Source: Actinomadura pelletieri DSM 43383
GTDB taxonomy: Bacteria > Actinomycetota > Actinomycetes > Streptosporangiales > Streptosporangiaceae
DNA length: 64,000 nucleotides
Assembly (NCBI RefSeq): GCF_003634705.1
Contig: NZ_RBWU01000002.1
Location: 682,001 to 746,000 of the forward strand
Direction of reading: 5' to 3'
The position numbers and the translations under genes are program-made. Shown one piece after another: positions 24,416-32,977 of the stretch (positions are counted from its first letter, which is position 1; the number at the start of each line of letters is the position of its first letter). Under the pieces are notes generated by a model. It saw only the letters and a program-made list of their open reading frames with translations. It did no database searches and had not been told where the DNA came from.

Positions 24416-24790
24416 CTACGGCGTACCGGCTGAGGCGGGCTCGGGCAGCGTGAACAGGCCCGCCAGCCGGGTCAGTCGCTCGGGGATCACCCGGTAGTAC
24501 ACCCAGGTCCCGCGGCGTTCACCGTCGATCAGTCCGGCCTGGCGCAACACCTTCAAATGATGCGAGATGGTCGGCGGTGTCAGCTCGAACGGGACGGTCA
24601 GGTCGCACACGCACGCCTCCCCGCTCTCGGCCGAGGCGATCATGTTCAACAACCGTAGCCGGATCGGGTCGGCCAGCGCCTTGAACACCCCGGCGAGCTC
24701 CACGGCCTCCGCCTCGCCCAGATCGGCCTCGCTCAGCGGCTCACAGCACGCCGAGGCGGTCACGTCTTCCAACCCCAGCAACTTAGACAT
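24416..24790 (-). CDS. ArsR/SmtB-family metalloid-responsive repressor
   Basis: A 124-residue winged-helix repressor. VFKALADPIRLRLLNMI begins the fold, and the recognition helix region reads LTPPTISHHLKVLRQAGL. Cys60 and Cys62 (ACVCDL) lie where ArsR-type sensors bind As(III) or Sb(III), and Cys15/Cys16 (SACCEP) add possible ligands. It is divergent from a Cys-rich flavoprotein gene and its start codon is embedded in an inverted repeat, so autoregulation and control of the neighbour are likely. Metalloid response is inferred from the cysteines. Confidence 0.9.
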   Translation of the reverse strand: MSKLLGLEDVTASACCEPLSEADLGEAEAVELAGVFKALADPIRLRLLNMIASAESGEACVCDLTVPFELTPPTISHHLKVLRQAGLIDGERRGTWVYYRVIPERLTRLAGLFTLPEPASAGTP

Positions 24791-24798
24791 ACGTCTAA
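24783..24798. promoter_or_regulatory. ArsR operator candidate in the arsR/flavoprotein divergent region
   Basis: TTAGAC-ATAC-GTCTAA is an inverted repeat with perfect 6-base arms. It overlaps the regulator's start codon and abuts a TTGACA box for the divergent gene. Position and symmetry fit an ArsR operator. Confidence 0.6.
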
Positions 24799-24799
24799 T

Positions 24800-24828
24800 T
24801 TGACATCCATCTATGCAAGACGCAAACT
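24800..24828 (+). promoter_or_regulatory. Candidate promoter of the Cys-rich flavoprotein gene
   Basis: A perfect TTGACA is followed after 17 bases by CAAACT, a weak -10. The -35 box lies directly next to the operator candidate, so bound repressor would block polymerase. Confidence 0.35.
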
Positions 24829-24865
24829 GGCTCTGATTAGAAGAACGTCGAAACAAGGTGGTCCC

Positions 24866-26428
24866 GTGACCGAGGTGAACCAGTCTCATGCCGAGAGCGC
24901 CTGCTGCGGAGTCGGTGGTTGCTGTACCGGCGCCGAACGGTCCCTGAACCCGACGGTCACCGTGACCGAGGCCAAGAAGGCCGCCGGATGCGGATGCGTC
25001 GACAAGACGGGACTTCCGGTGGTCATCGTCGGAGCCGGTCCGGTGGGGTTGGCCGCGGCGGCGCATCTGGCCGAGCGCGGGCTGGACTTCGTCGTCCTGG
25101 AAGCAGGGAACGCGGTCGGCGCGGCGATCTCCGAATGGGGGCACGTCCGACTGTTCTCCCCGTGGCGGTACGACATCGACGCCGCCGCCCGCCGCCTGCT
25201 GGAGCCGACCGGCTGGACGCCACCCGATCCTGACGCCCTGCCCACCGGGGGCGAACTCGTCCGTGACTACCTGACGCCGCTGGCCCGCGTCCCCGAGTTG
25301 GCCGGACGAATCCGCACGAGAACCCGCGTGGTCGCCATCGCCCGCCAAGGTATGGACGTCACCCGAACCGTGGGCCGTGACGAGCGCCCGCTGCTCGTGC
25401 GAACCGTCGACCAGGACGGCGCCGTCACCGACCTGACCGCCCGCGCGGTCATCGACGCGTCCGGAACGTGGGGCCACGGAAACCCCCTCGGACACTCCGG
25501 CCTGCCCGCGCCCGGCGAGGCAGAGGCCGCCGCGCGCATGACCGGGCCGCTACCGGACGTCCTGGGAGGCGATCGCACCCGTTTCGCCGGACGTCACACC
25601 CTGGTCGTCGGCATGGGCCACTCGGCCGCCAACACCCTCCTCGCCCTCGCCGAACTCGCGAGAACGACCCCTGACACGCGCATCACCTGGGCGGTGCGCG
25701 GCTCGTCGGTCGCCCGCCTGTACGGCGGCGGCGACGCCGACGGCCTGCCCGCCCGCGGCGCACTCGGCACCCGCCTGAAGAAGGCCGTTCAGGACGGCGA
25801 GATCGACCTGATCCGCGGTTTCACCATCACCCGCTTCACCACCGGTGACGAGACCGTCCAGATCACCGGCACCACCACGGACGGGGAGAGGGTCATCACG
25901 GCCGACACCGTGGTCGCGGCCACCGGCTTCCGTCCCGACCTGGACATACTGCGCGAAGTCCGGCTCGACCTCGACCCCGCCGTCCAGGCCCCGACCAAGC
26001 TGGCCCCACTGATCGACCCGAACTTCCACTCATGCGGAACCGTCCCGCCGCACGGCGAACGCGACCTCGCCCACCCCGAACCCGGCTTCTACCTGGCCGG
26101 GACGAAGAGCTACGGACGCGCCCCCACCTTCCTCCTGGCCACCGGCTACGAACAGGTCCGCTCCATCGTCGCCGCGCTCGCCGGGGACCGGGAGGCCGCC
26201 GACACGGTCCAACTCGACCTACCCCAGACCGGCGTCTGCTCCACCGACCTGGTCACCGAGGACCAACTGCCAGGCCACACCTCCCAGGACGACGGCAGCG
26301 GCTCCTGCTGCGGCGGCGCGTCAACGCCCGAGCCGATCGGCATCAGTGTCGGCGCACCGGCCGGACCGGGCTTCGCGACCGGAACCCAGCACGGCTACTC
26401 CGCCGAGGCCGAACGCCCCGACGCCTGA
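24866..26428 (+). CDS. Cys-rich FAD/NAD(P)-binding oxidoreductase (ArsO-like), ArsR-linked
   Basis: A 520-residue flavoprotein of the monooxygenase/thioredoxin-reductase-like group. The FAD site is VVIVGAGPVGLAAAAHLAERG near residue 52; a second nucleotide fold TLVVGMGHSAANTLLALAEL and the ATGFRPD motif follow. It is unusual in its cysteine clusters: ACCGVGGCC and GCGCVDK before the FAD domain, and GSCCGG near the C-terminus, which look suited to binding As(III) or another soft metal. ISEWGHVRLFSPWRYDID resembles ArsO-type proteins linked to arsenic loci. GTG start follows a weak GGTGG site. An arsenic-related redox role is inference. Confidence 0.82.
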   Translation: MTEVNQSHAESACCGVGGCCTGAERSLNPTVTVTEAKKAAGCGCVDKTGLPVVIVGAGPVGLAAAAHLAERGLDFVVLEAGNAVGAAISEWGHVRLFSPWRYDIDAAARRLLEPTGWTPPDPDALPTGGELVRDYLTPLARVPELAGRIRTRTRVVAIARQGMDVTRTVGRDERPLLVRTVDQDGAVTDLTARAVIDASGTWGHGNPLGHSGLPAPGEAEAAARMTGPLPDVLGGDRTRFAGRHTLVVGMGHSAANTLLALAELARTTPDTRITWAVRGSSVARLYGGGDADGLPARGALGTRLKKAVQDGEIDLIRGFTITRFTTGDETVQITGTTTDGERVITADTVVAATGFRPDLDILREVRLDLDPAVQAPTKLAPLIDPNFHSCGTVPPHGERDLAHPEPGFYLAGTKSYGRAPTFLLATGYEQVRSIVAALAGDREAADTVQLDLPQTGVCSTDLVTEDQLPGHTSQDDGSGSCCGGASTPEPIGISVGAPAGPGFATGTQHGYSAEAERPDA

Positions 26429-26443
26429 TCCGCACGACGCGCC

Positions 26444-27253
26444 TCAGCCGGAGAAGGGGGTGGGGGGTAGGCCTTGGCCGGCGTCGGGGACGACGAAGAG
26501 GGGGCCGTCGGCGGTGGTGATGTAGAGGTCGTGGAGGTTCGGGCCGCCGAAGGCGCAGGCGGTGGTGAGGGGGACGGGGAGGTCGATGACGAGGTCGAGT
26601 CCGCCGTCGGGGGTGTAGCGGTGGACGGCTCCTCCCTCCCAGAGCGCGGTCCAGATGCAGCCGGCGGTGTCGACGGTCAGGCCGTCCGGGAGGCCGGACA
26701 CGGTGGTGAGGGTGCGGCGGGCCGTCGGGAGGCCGGAGTCGTCGAGGGGGAACACGTCGATTCGGCGGGTCGGGGTGTCGGCGTAGTACATCCGGTGGCC
26801 GTCGGGGCTCCAGGCGATGCCGTTGCTCACCGTGACCTCGGCGAGCATGGTGTCGAGGCGGTGGTCGGGGCCCAGCCGGTAGAGGGCTCCGCCGCCGGGG
26901 GTCTCGTCGTAGCGCATGGTGCCCGCCCAGAGGGCGCCGTGCGGGTCGACGGCCGCGTCGTTTCCGCGGCGGCCGGCGGTGCGGAGGTCGGCGAGCCAGG
27001 TGAAGTCGCCGGACGTCTCATAGGCCCCGATTCCGTCGCGGAGGTTGACCACATGGCCGCCGGTGGCTCGGGGTTTGGCGGCGCCGACGTGTTGGTCGGT
27101 ACGGAGGAGGACTCGGTCGGTTCCGGAGGACGGGCTGTAGGCGTGGACCTCGCAGGCGAGGATGTCGACCCAGAGAAGGTGTCCGGCGGCGGGGTCCCAG
27201 GTGGGGCCTTCGCCGAGCCGCGCGGGGCCGCGTCGGGCGATCTCGGCTTTCAT
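26444..27253 (-). CDS. SMP-30/gluconolactonase-like sugar lactonase
   Basis: A 269-residue six-bladed beta-propeller of the SMP-30/regucalcin family, which opens sugar lactones with a divalent metal. Metal-site segments are visible: LGEGPTWDPAAGHLLWVDI near the start (Glu), GRRGNDAAVDPHGALWAGTM (Asn), VSNGIAWSPDGHRMYYADT (Asn) and GLPDGLTVDTAGCIWTALW (Asp). The start overlaps the stop of the upstream gene (ATGA), so the two are one operon under a shared IclR-type box. In a galactosamine or galactose oxidative route it would act after the sugar dehydrogenase (inference). Confidence 0.9.
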   Translation of the reverse strand: MKAEIARRGPARLGEGPTWDPAAGHLLWVDILACEVHAYSPSSGTDRVLLRTDQHVGAAKPRATGGHVVNLRDGIGAYETSGDFTWLADLRTAGRRGNDAAVDPHGALWAGTMRYDETPGGGALYRLGPDHRLDTMLAEVTVSNGIAWSPDGHRMYYADTPTRRIDVFPLDDSGLPTARRTLTTVSGLPDGLTVDTAGCIWTALWEGGAVHRYTPDGGLDLVIDLPVPLTTACAFGGPNLHDLYITTADGPLFVVPDAGQGLPPTPFSG

Positions 27254-28200
27254 ACCGTGACGGGCACCGGGAACCTGACCAGGTCTCCGGGGTTCCGGCT
27301 GCCGATGGGGGACATGGCGGCGTCGGCTCCGTAGCGTTGGAGCAGGTCGAGCACGAGCCGGCCGCGCCGGACACGCTCCCGTCCGCTCGCCACGGCGATG
27401 TCGCGCAGATGTCGTCCGACCGGGTAGACGGGCGCGGCGTTGCGCAGGCCGAACTTCAGGTAGATGGGTGCGCCGCACCGGACGAGTTCGGCGGTCTCGT
27501 AGAGCCGGACGAACCCGCCGAGGTCGTCGGGGGCCTCGACGTAGAAGTCCAGGGGACAGGAGCTGAGCTGCCGGATCTCGGCCAGATGGTGCACGGTGAG
27601 GTCGCTCGGCACGTTGATGGAGTCGGCGCCGAGGCCCTCCCAGATGCTGTAGGCGATCGGGTTGACCGGTCCGACCAGCGCGGAGACCTTGAAGGTGGTG
27701 TCGGCGGGCAGTCGTCCGGTGGCGCGCATCTGGTGCAGGGTCCAGAGCACGCCCTCGTCGGCCACCAGCAGGCACCGCACGCCCAGGGCCACCGCGCGTT
27801 CGGCTTCGGCGACGCACTGGGCGAGCTGGTCGCGGCCGCGCGCCCGCAGGCCGGCGCCGCCGGAGTCCGAACGCACCGAGCCGCCGATGTCCCAGGTGCC
27901 GCGGGGGCCGAGGAACAGGCAGAGTTCGATGTCGCGTTGCGCGCAGGCGCCCACCATCTCGGTGATCTCCGCGTCGGTGAGCATCCACACGCCGCTGCCC
28001 TGGCTGACGCGGTGCACCGGCACTTCGAGCCGTTCGCTCTCGGCCAGCACCTCGTGGAGGACGGCGGGTCCCTCGACCGAGGGGATCTCCGTGCGCCAGG
28101 AACCGGTGTCCGGGAACCGCGCGGTGGAGGCCGCGGGGCCTTCCCCGCGGGCCGGGAGTCCCAGGTCCCGGAGTGCGGCCTCGCCGGGAAGGTTGTCCAT
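27250..28200 (-). CDS. U32-peptidase-like TIM-barrel protein
   Basis: A 316-residue protein with repeated strand-helix units resembling the collagenase-like U32 barrel: VHRVSQGSGVWMLTDAEI, IELCLFLGPRGTWDIGG, ALGVRCLLVADEGVLWTLHQM, GADSINVPSDLTVHHLAEIR and LDFYVEAPDDLGGFVRLYETAEL. The classic U32 signature with paired cysteines is not evident, so peptidase activity is doubtful. It heads the operon with the lactonase and lies divergent from the IclR regulator, so a sugar-pathway role is likely. It could be an isomerase, aldolase or lyase; no catalytic motif settles this. Confidence 0.7.
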   Translation of the reverse strand: MDNLPGEAALRDLGLPARGEGPAASTARFPDTGSWRTEIPSVEGPAVLHEVLAESERLEVPVHRVSQGSGVWMLTDAEITEMVGACAQRDIELCLFLGPRGTWDIGGSVRSDSGGAGLRARGRDQLAQCVAEAERAVALGVRCLLVADEGVLWTLHQMRATGRLPADTTFKVSALVGPVNPIAYSIWEGLGADSINVPSDLTVHHLAEIRQLSSCPLDFYVEAPDDLGGFVRLYETAELVRCGAPIYLKFGLRNAAPVYPVGRHLRDIAVASGRERVRRGRLVLDLLQRYGADAAMSPIGSRNPGDLVRFPVPVTV

Positions 28201-28211
28201 TCTGCCTCCGG

Positions 28212-28227
28212 GTTCGATATTTCGAAC
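28212..28227. promoter_or_regulatory. IclR box 1 (between the U32-like gene and the IclR gene)
   Basis: GTTCGA-TATT-TCGAAC is an inverted repeat with perfect 6-base arms, 12 bases upstream of the U32-like start and 85 bases before the IclR gene. The same motif recurs upstream of the rightward operon and upstream of the distant GH114 gene, which supports its role as the operator of this IclR protein. Confidence 0.75.
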
Positions 28228-28311
28228 AACGTCCGATATGCTGATCCGGACGGTAATCTCTGTTCGTGTGGGGTGTCAACGTCCCTGCGCGCTGACAAGA
28301 TGAGGTGGACC

Positions 28312-29076
28312 ATGGCGCGTGAGGTTCCGGCGTTGAGTCGGGCGCTGAACATTCTGGAGCTGTTCCTCGACGTCCCGACGCTGTCGGCCCCCGACATCGC
28401 CGCGCGCCTCGGCCTTCCCCGGACCACCGTCCACGAGCTGCTCGGCACGCTCGTCGGTCGCCACTACCTGGTCGCGGTGCCGGGCCAGCCGACGCGCTAC
28501 CGCCTGGGCGTCCGGCTGTTCCAGCTCGGCGGGGTGTTCGCCCAGAACCTCGACATGATCCGCGAAGCCCAGGAGGTCGCCGACGAGACGGCCGCCGCCT
28601 GCGGGGAGACGGTCCAGGTGGGGGTGCTCCAGGGCGACCAGGTGCTCTACATCGCCCGCGCCGAGAGCACCCATCCGGTGCGGATGGTCTCGACCGTCGG
28701 TCGGCTCCTGCCCGCGCACTGCACGGGCCTCGGCAAGGTGCTGCTCGCCGGGCTGCCGCAGGAGGAGTTGGACGTGCTCTTCCCGGACGACCGAGAGCTC
28801 ATCACCATGACCGCGAACAGCATCGCCTCGGTGGACCGGCTGCGCGAGGAGATCGCGCGGATCCGCGAGACCGGTCTCGGCTACGACGACGCCGAGTCCA
28901 ATGACGCGGTGCACTGCGTGGCGGCGGGCGTCCATGACCACACGGGCGCGCAGGTCGCCTCGATGAGCATCTCCGTTCCGTCGCCGCGCTGGGACGACCA
29001 GGTGCGGGCCCGGCTCGGTGAGCTCGTGCGCGAAAGGGCGGGGGTGCTGTCCGCCCGTCTCGGCCACCTCGTCTGA
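28312..29076 (+). CDS. IclR-family transcriptional regulator of the sugar cluster
   Basis: A 254-residue IclR protein. The N-terminal winged helix (LSRALNILELFLDVPTLSAPDIAARLGLPRTTVHELLGTL) is followed by the effector domain with VQVGVLQGDQVLYIAR, LPAHCTGLGKVLLAGLP and VHCVAAGVHDHTGAQVASMSISVP. It sits between two divergent sugar-catabolic operons. Three copies of a shared palindrome in promoter positions mark its probable regulon. The start at MAREVPALS is chosen for the GAGGTG site 4 bases upstream; an ATG 12 bases earlier has none. IclR members usually respond to a pathway intermediate. Confidence 0.92.
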   Translation: MAREVPALSRALNILELFLDVPTLSAPDIAARLGLPRTTVHELLGTLVGRHYLVAVPGQPTRYRLGVRLFQLGGVFAQNLDMIREAQEVADETAAACGETVQVGVLQGDQVLYIARAESTHPVRMVSTVGRLLPAHCTGLGKVLLAGLPQEELDVLFPDDRELITMTANSIASVDRLREEIARIRETGLGYDDAESNDAVHCVAAGVHDHTGAQVASMSISVPSPRWDDQVRARLGELVRERAGVLSARLGHLV

Positions 29077-29132
29077 CCTTGACGTTCCAACAAAAGGTCG
29101 TTTACCGTCCTGCCACCAGGATTTCGAATGCT

Positions 29133-29148
29133 GTTCGAAATGTCGAAC
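29133..29148. promoter_or_regulatory. IclR box 2 (upstream of the amidohydrolase-ABC operon)
   Basis: GTTCGA-AATG-TCGAAC has the same perfect arms as box 1. It lies 16 bases before the operon's first start codon, where binding would block transcription. Further TTCGAA half-site sequence just upstream may extend it. Confidence 0.75.
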
Positions 29149-29163
29149 AACTCAGGTGGCATG

Positions 29164-30228
29164 ATGTCCGACGCGCTCCTGCTGAGCCGATACGTTCCGC
29201 GCCGGCGGCTGACCGTTCCGGCGCACGAGGTCCCGCGAGCCCGGTTCCCGGCGGTCGACGCCCACACCCACCTGGGCCGATGGTTGAGCGACTGGGACGA
29301 CCGCCCCGGCGAATGGATGGTCCCCGACGTCCCCGCGCTGCTGGACGTCATGGACGAGCGCGACATCCGGAGCCTGGTCAACCTGGACGGCCGGTGGGGC
29401 GCCGAGTTGAAAGCCAATCTGGCCCGCTACGACGCGGCCCATCCCGGACGATTCGTGACCTTCTGCCATGTCGACTGGGCGGAACTGGCCCTGCCGGACG
29501 GCGCCACCCGGCTGGTGAAGAGCCTCACCGAGTCGAAGGAGGCCGGCGCCGGCGGCCTCAAGGTGTGGAAGGACCTGGGCCTGGAGGTGCGCGACGGGCG
29601 CGGCGATCTGGTCTTGCCCGACGATCCACGGCTCGCCGCGCTCTGGGACACCGCCGGCGAACTCGACCTGCCCGTCTGGATCCACACCGCTGACCCGAGG
29701 GCCTTCTTCGACCCCGTCGACGAGCACAACGAACTGCTGGAGATCCTGCTCGCCCACCCCGAATGGTCGTTCGCCCGGCCCGGGCTGCCGAGCTTCGAGC
29801 GGCTCATGGACGCGCTGGAGGCCGTGGTCGCCGCCCACCCGCGGACCACGTTCGTCGCCGTGCACGGCGGCGGCAACGCCGAGGACCTCGGCTGGGTGGG
29901 CCGGATGCTCGACACCTATCCCAACCTGCACATCGACATCGCCGCCCGGCTCAACCAGCTCGGCCGCCAACCCAGGGCCACCCGCGCCCTGATCATGCGC
30001 CATCCGGACCGGGTGCTGTTCGGCACCGACGAGATCCCGCACACCGGCGCCGCCTACCCGCTGCACTTCCGCTTCATGGAGACCGACGACGAGTGCTTCC
30101 CGTACTCGCCCGAGGAACCACCGCCGATGGGACGGTGGGTGATCTCCGGCGTCCATCTTCCCGATGACGTCCTCAGGCTCGTGTACGCGGGGAACGCCGG
30201 GCGACTCCTGCCGGGACTCGCCCGATGA
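29164..30228 (+). CDS. Amidohydrolase-family (PF04909-type) metal-dependent hydrolase
   Basis: A 354-residue TIM-barrel protein of the amidohydrolase-2 family. The metal motif VDAHTHLGRW starts the barrel, GAGGLKVWKDLGLEV and DLPVWIHTADP follow, with FVAVHGGGNAEDLGW and RVLFGTDEIPHTG giving the later ligands. Members hydrate, decarboxylate or hydrolyse, including lactones. It opens the main sugar operon. The second of two adjacent ATGs is used since AGGTGG lies 5 bases before it. In this context lactone or imine hydrolysis is plausible but unproven. Confidence 0.85.
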   Translation: MSDALLLSRYVPRRRLTVPAHEVPRARFPAVDAHTHLGRWLSDWDDRPGEWMVPDVPALLDVMDERDIRSLVNLDGRWGAELKANLARYDAAHPGRFVTFCHVDWAELALPDGATRLVKSLTESKEAGAGGLKVWKDLGLEVRDGRGDLVLPDDPRLAALWDTAGELDLPVWIHTADPRAFFDPVDEHNELLEILLAHPEWSFARPGLPSFERLMDALEAVVAAHPRTTFVAVHGGGNAEDLGWVGRMLDTYPNLHIDIAARLNQLGRQPRATRALIMRHPDRVLFGTDEIPHTGAAYPLHFRFMETDDECFPYSPEEPPPMGRWVISGVHLPDDVLRLVYAGNAGRLLPGLAR

Positions 30229-31634
30229 GCGCGCCGGCCGAGACCACTGTGAACGGGGTCGCCGAAGTCTGCGCCGCGGCCGCGACGGCGGCGCCCGGTT
30301 TCGCGGCGCTGCCCCTACCTGAGCGGGCCGGGCTCCTCCGGGACGTGGCGGGCGCGCTCCGCCAGGCCGAGCCGGAGATCGTCGCGCTCGCCGACAGGGA
30401 GACCGCGCTCGGCCCCGAGCGGCTCGTAGGCGAACTCGCCCGCACCACCCACCAGCTCGACCGGTTCGCGGACGGCATCCTCGACGGCCGGTTCCGGGAG
30501 GTCATCGTCGACCGGAACGGTCCCGGACCCGACTTGCGCCGCATGCTCGTCCCACTCGGCCCGGTCGCGGTGTTCGCGGCGTCCAACTTCCCGCTGGCCT
30601 TCTCCGTCGCCGGCGGGGACACCGCGAGCGCGCTCGCCGCCGGCTGCCCGGTGGTCGTGAAGGCGCATCCCGGGCATCCCCGGCTGTCCGAGCTGTGCGC
30701 GATGCTGGCCGCCGAGGTGCTCCCCGAGGGTGTGCTCGCCCTGACGCACGGGATGGAGGCCGGACGGGCACTGGTCACCGACCCCCATATCCGCGCCGCC
30801 GCCTTCACCGGATCGGCGAGCGGCGGGCGGGCCCTGGCCGACCTCGCGCACGCCCGCCCCGACCCGATCCCGTTCTACGGCGAACTCGGCTCGCTGAACC
30901 CGGTGGTGGTGACCGCCGCCGCGGTCGAGGCCCGGGGCCCGGAGATCGCCGACGGGTTCGTCGCGTCCTACACCTTGGGCTCGGGCCAGTTCTGCACCAA
31001 ACCGGGGGTGGTGCTGATCAGCCGCGGGCACGGCCTCGACGAGCGGCTCGTCGAAGCCGTGTCCCGAGTGGCACCGCGGCGGCTGCTCAGCGAACGGATC
31101 GCCACGGCCTACCGGGACGGCGTCGCGACCCTCGCCGCGACCCCGGGCGTGACGCCGCTCGTCCGTCCGGAACCGACCAGCGGGGACGTCGCGGCACCGG
31201 CACTGTTCAAGGTCCCGGCGCGGGAACTGGCGGGCCCGCTGCTGGAGGAGTGCTTCGGCCCGGTGTCGGTGCTGGCGGAGTACGACTCGGTCGCCGACCT
31301 CACCGCGGCCGTGGAACGGCTGCCCGGCAGCCTCACGATGACGATCCACGCCGAGCCGTCCGACATCGCGCTGGTCCGGACGCTGCTCGTCGCGGCGACG
31401 GCGCGGGCCGGCCGGATCGTGCACAACGGCTGGCCGACGGGCGTGACGGTGAGCCCGGCGATGCAGCACGGCGGCCCCTGGCCGTCCACGACCGACCCGC
31501 TGCACACCTCGGTCGGGTTCACCGCGATCCGGCGCTTCCTGCGTCCCGTCGTCTTCCAGGACGTACCGGACGAGTTCCTGCCCGCCCCCCTGCGCGACAC
31601 CGACGACCGGCACCCCCACACAGGAGACTCATGA
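30225..31634 (+). CDS. Aldehyde dehydrogenase of the 2,5-dioxovalerate (ketoglutarate semialdehyde) type
   Basis: A 469-residue NAD(P)-dependent aldehyde dehydrogenase. It matches the KGSADH subgroup: VFAASNFPLAFSVAGGDTAS, AGCPVVVKAHPGHPRLSE, AAFTGSASGGRAL, YGELGSLNPVV (Glu near 221) and SGQFCTKPGVVLI with the catalytic Cys near 257. These enzymes finish oxidative sugar-acid pathways by making an acid from the last aldehyde. It overlaps both neighbours by ATGA. Note that 2,5-dioxovalerate has five carbons, so a six-carbon amino sugar would need a different aldehyde here. Confidence 0.9.
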   Translation: MSAPAETTVNGVAEVCAAAATAAPGFAALPLPERAGLLRDVAGALRQAEPEIVALADRETALGPERLVGELARTTHQLDRFADGILDGRFREVIVDRNGPGPDLRRMLVPLGPVAVFAASNFPLAFSVAGGDTASALAAGCPVVVKAHPGHPRLSELCAMLAAEVLPEGVLALTHGMEAGRALVTDPHIRAAAFTGSASGGRALADLAHARPDPIPFYGELGSLNPVVVTAAAVEARGPEIADGFVASYTLGSGQFCTKPGVVLISRGHGLDERLVEAVSRVAPRRLLSERIATAYRDGVATLAATPGVTPLVRPEPTSGDVAAPALFKVPARELAGPLLEECFGPVSVLAEYDSVADLTAAVERLPGSLTMTIHAEPSDIALVRTLLVAATARAGRIVHNGWPTGVTVSPAMQHGGPWPSTTDPLHTSVGFTAIRRFLRPVVFQDVPDEFLPAPLRDTDDRHPHTGDS

Positions 31635-32977
31635 CGAAGATCGCGATGATCGGCGCCGGGGGACAGGAGTTCCCGCTGCGCCTGATGACCGACTTCCTGG
31701 CGCTGGAAAGCCCGCGCGAGGCCGCCTACACCCTGATGGACATCGATCCGGTGCCGCTGGCGCGAACCGAACGCCTGGTCAGGCGGGTCGCGTCCGCCCA
31801 CGGCTACAAGATCGAGCTGGAGACCACGACCGACCGCCGCGCCGCCCTCAACGGCGCCGACTTCGTGATCGTGTGCTTCCAGGTGGGGAGCCAGCGCGCC
31901 TACACCCTGGACATGGAGATCCCGCGCAGGTACGGGATCGACCAGACCGTGGGCGACACCCTCGGCCCCGGCGGCGCGATGCGCGGGCTGCGCACGATGG
32001 CGGTGCTCGACGGGCTCGCCGACGACGTCCTTGAGCTGTGTCCGGACGCTCTCGTCCTCCAGTACGCCAACCCGATGTCGATCAACTGCGCCTTCCTCCA
32101 GGGCCGGGGCGTGCAGGCGGTCGGGCTGTGCCACTCCGTCCACCACACCGCCGGTCAGCTCGCCGACATCATGGGGCTGGCCCCGGGTACCTGGTCGTTC
32201 CGCGCCGCCGGTATCAACCACCAGGCCTGGATGCTGGAGTTCCGGCATGAGGGCCGTTCGATCCTGCCCCGGCTGTACGACACGATGCTCGCCTACAGCC
32301 GCGGGGAGCACGACCCGGTCGTGGAGATCGACGAGTGGTACGCGGGCGGTCGCGAACGGGTCCGCACCGAGGTCATGAAGCTCACCGGCTACTTCCCGAC
32401 CGAGTCCAGCCACCACGTCTCGGAGTACTTCCCGCACTTCCGCCGGTCGCCGGAGTTGATCGCCGAGCTGCTGCCCGAACGCTGGGACTACCACGCGATC
32501 GGCAGCGGGCAGGGCGACGCCGAACAGGAGGCGCTGGCGGACGAACTCGCCGCCGAGCCGCTCACGCCGAGCGGGGAGTACGCCGCGGGCATCGTCGACT
32601 CGATCCTGACCGGCACACCACGCGTGATCTACGGGAACGTTCCCAACGACGGCCTGATCACGAACCTGCCCGCCGGCGCCTGCGTGGAGGTCCCGTGCCT
32701 GGTCGACGCGAACGGCGTCCAGCCGACCCGCGTCGGTGACCTGCCCGCGGCCTGCGCCGCCGTCAACCTCCCCTCGATCGCCTTCCAGTCCTGTGTGGTC
32801 GAGGCCTACCGGACCCGCTCCCGTCGGCTCGTCAACACCGCGCTCACCCTCGACCGGCTGACCGCGGCCCTGCTCCCGCTGCCCGACATCCAGGCGTTGA
32901 CCGACGAACTCCTGGACGAACAGGCGCGCTGGCTACCCGCCTTCCACGACAGCGACGGGAAAGGAGAACGACGATGA
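31631..32977 (+). CDS. GH4-family alpha-glycosidase (alpha-galactosidase-like)
   Basis: A 448-residue NAD- and manganese-dependent glycosidase of family GH4, intracellular. NAD site KIAMIGAGG at the N-terminus, DADFVIVCFQVG-like segment, DTLGPGGAMRGLRTM, YANPMSINC, then GLCHSVHHTAGQL with the metal Cys near 167, and AAGINHQAWML with the catalytic His near 197. These are the MelA/AglA-type features. It sits between the aldehyde dehydrogenase and the ABC importer genes, so it should split imported oligosaccharides; with the GH114 enzyme, alpha-linked galactosamine units are the natural guess. Confidence 0.9.
   Translation: MTKIAMIGAGGQEFPLRLMTDFLALESPREAAYTLMDIDPVPLARTERLVRRVASAHGYKIELETTTDRRAALNGADFVIVCFQVGSQRAYTLDMEIPRRYGIDQTVGDTLGPGGAMRGLRTMAVLDGLADDVLELCPDALVLQYANPMSINCAFLQGRGVQAVGLCHSVHHTAGQLADIMGLAPGTWSFRAAGINHQAWMLEFRHEGRSILPRLYDTMLAYSRGEHDPVVEIDEWYAGGRERVRTEVMKLTGYFPTESSHHVSEYFPHFRRSPELIAELLPERWDYHAIGSGQGDAEQEALADELAAEPLTPSGEYAAGIVDSILTGTPRVIYGNVPNDGLITNLPAGACVEVPCLVDANGVQPTRVGDLPAACAAVNLPSIAFQSCVVEAYRTRSRRLVNTALTLDRLTAALLPLPDIQALTDELLDEQARWLPAFHDSDGKGERR

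Noticed and set aside
24314..24433. Short plus-strand frame VGLEWQRCFASATLRGVGAD... after the LysR gene
   Set aside because: Only 39 codons, no ribosome site, overlaps the end of the ArsR gene. It could be a gene remnant but cannot be identified.
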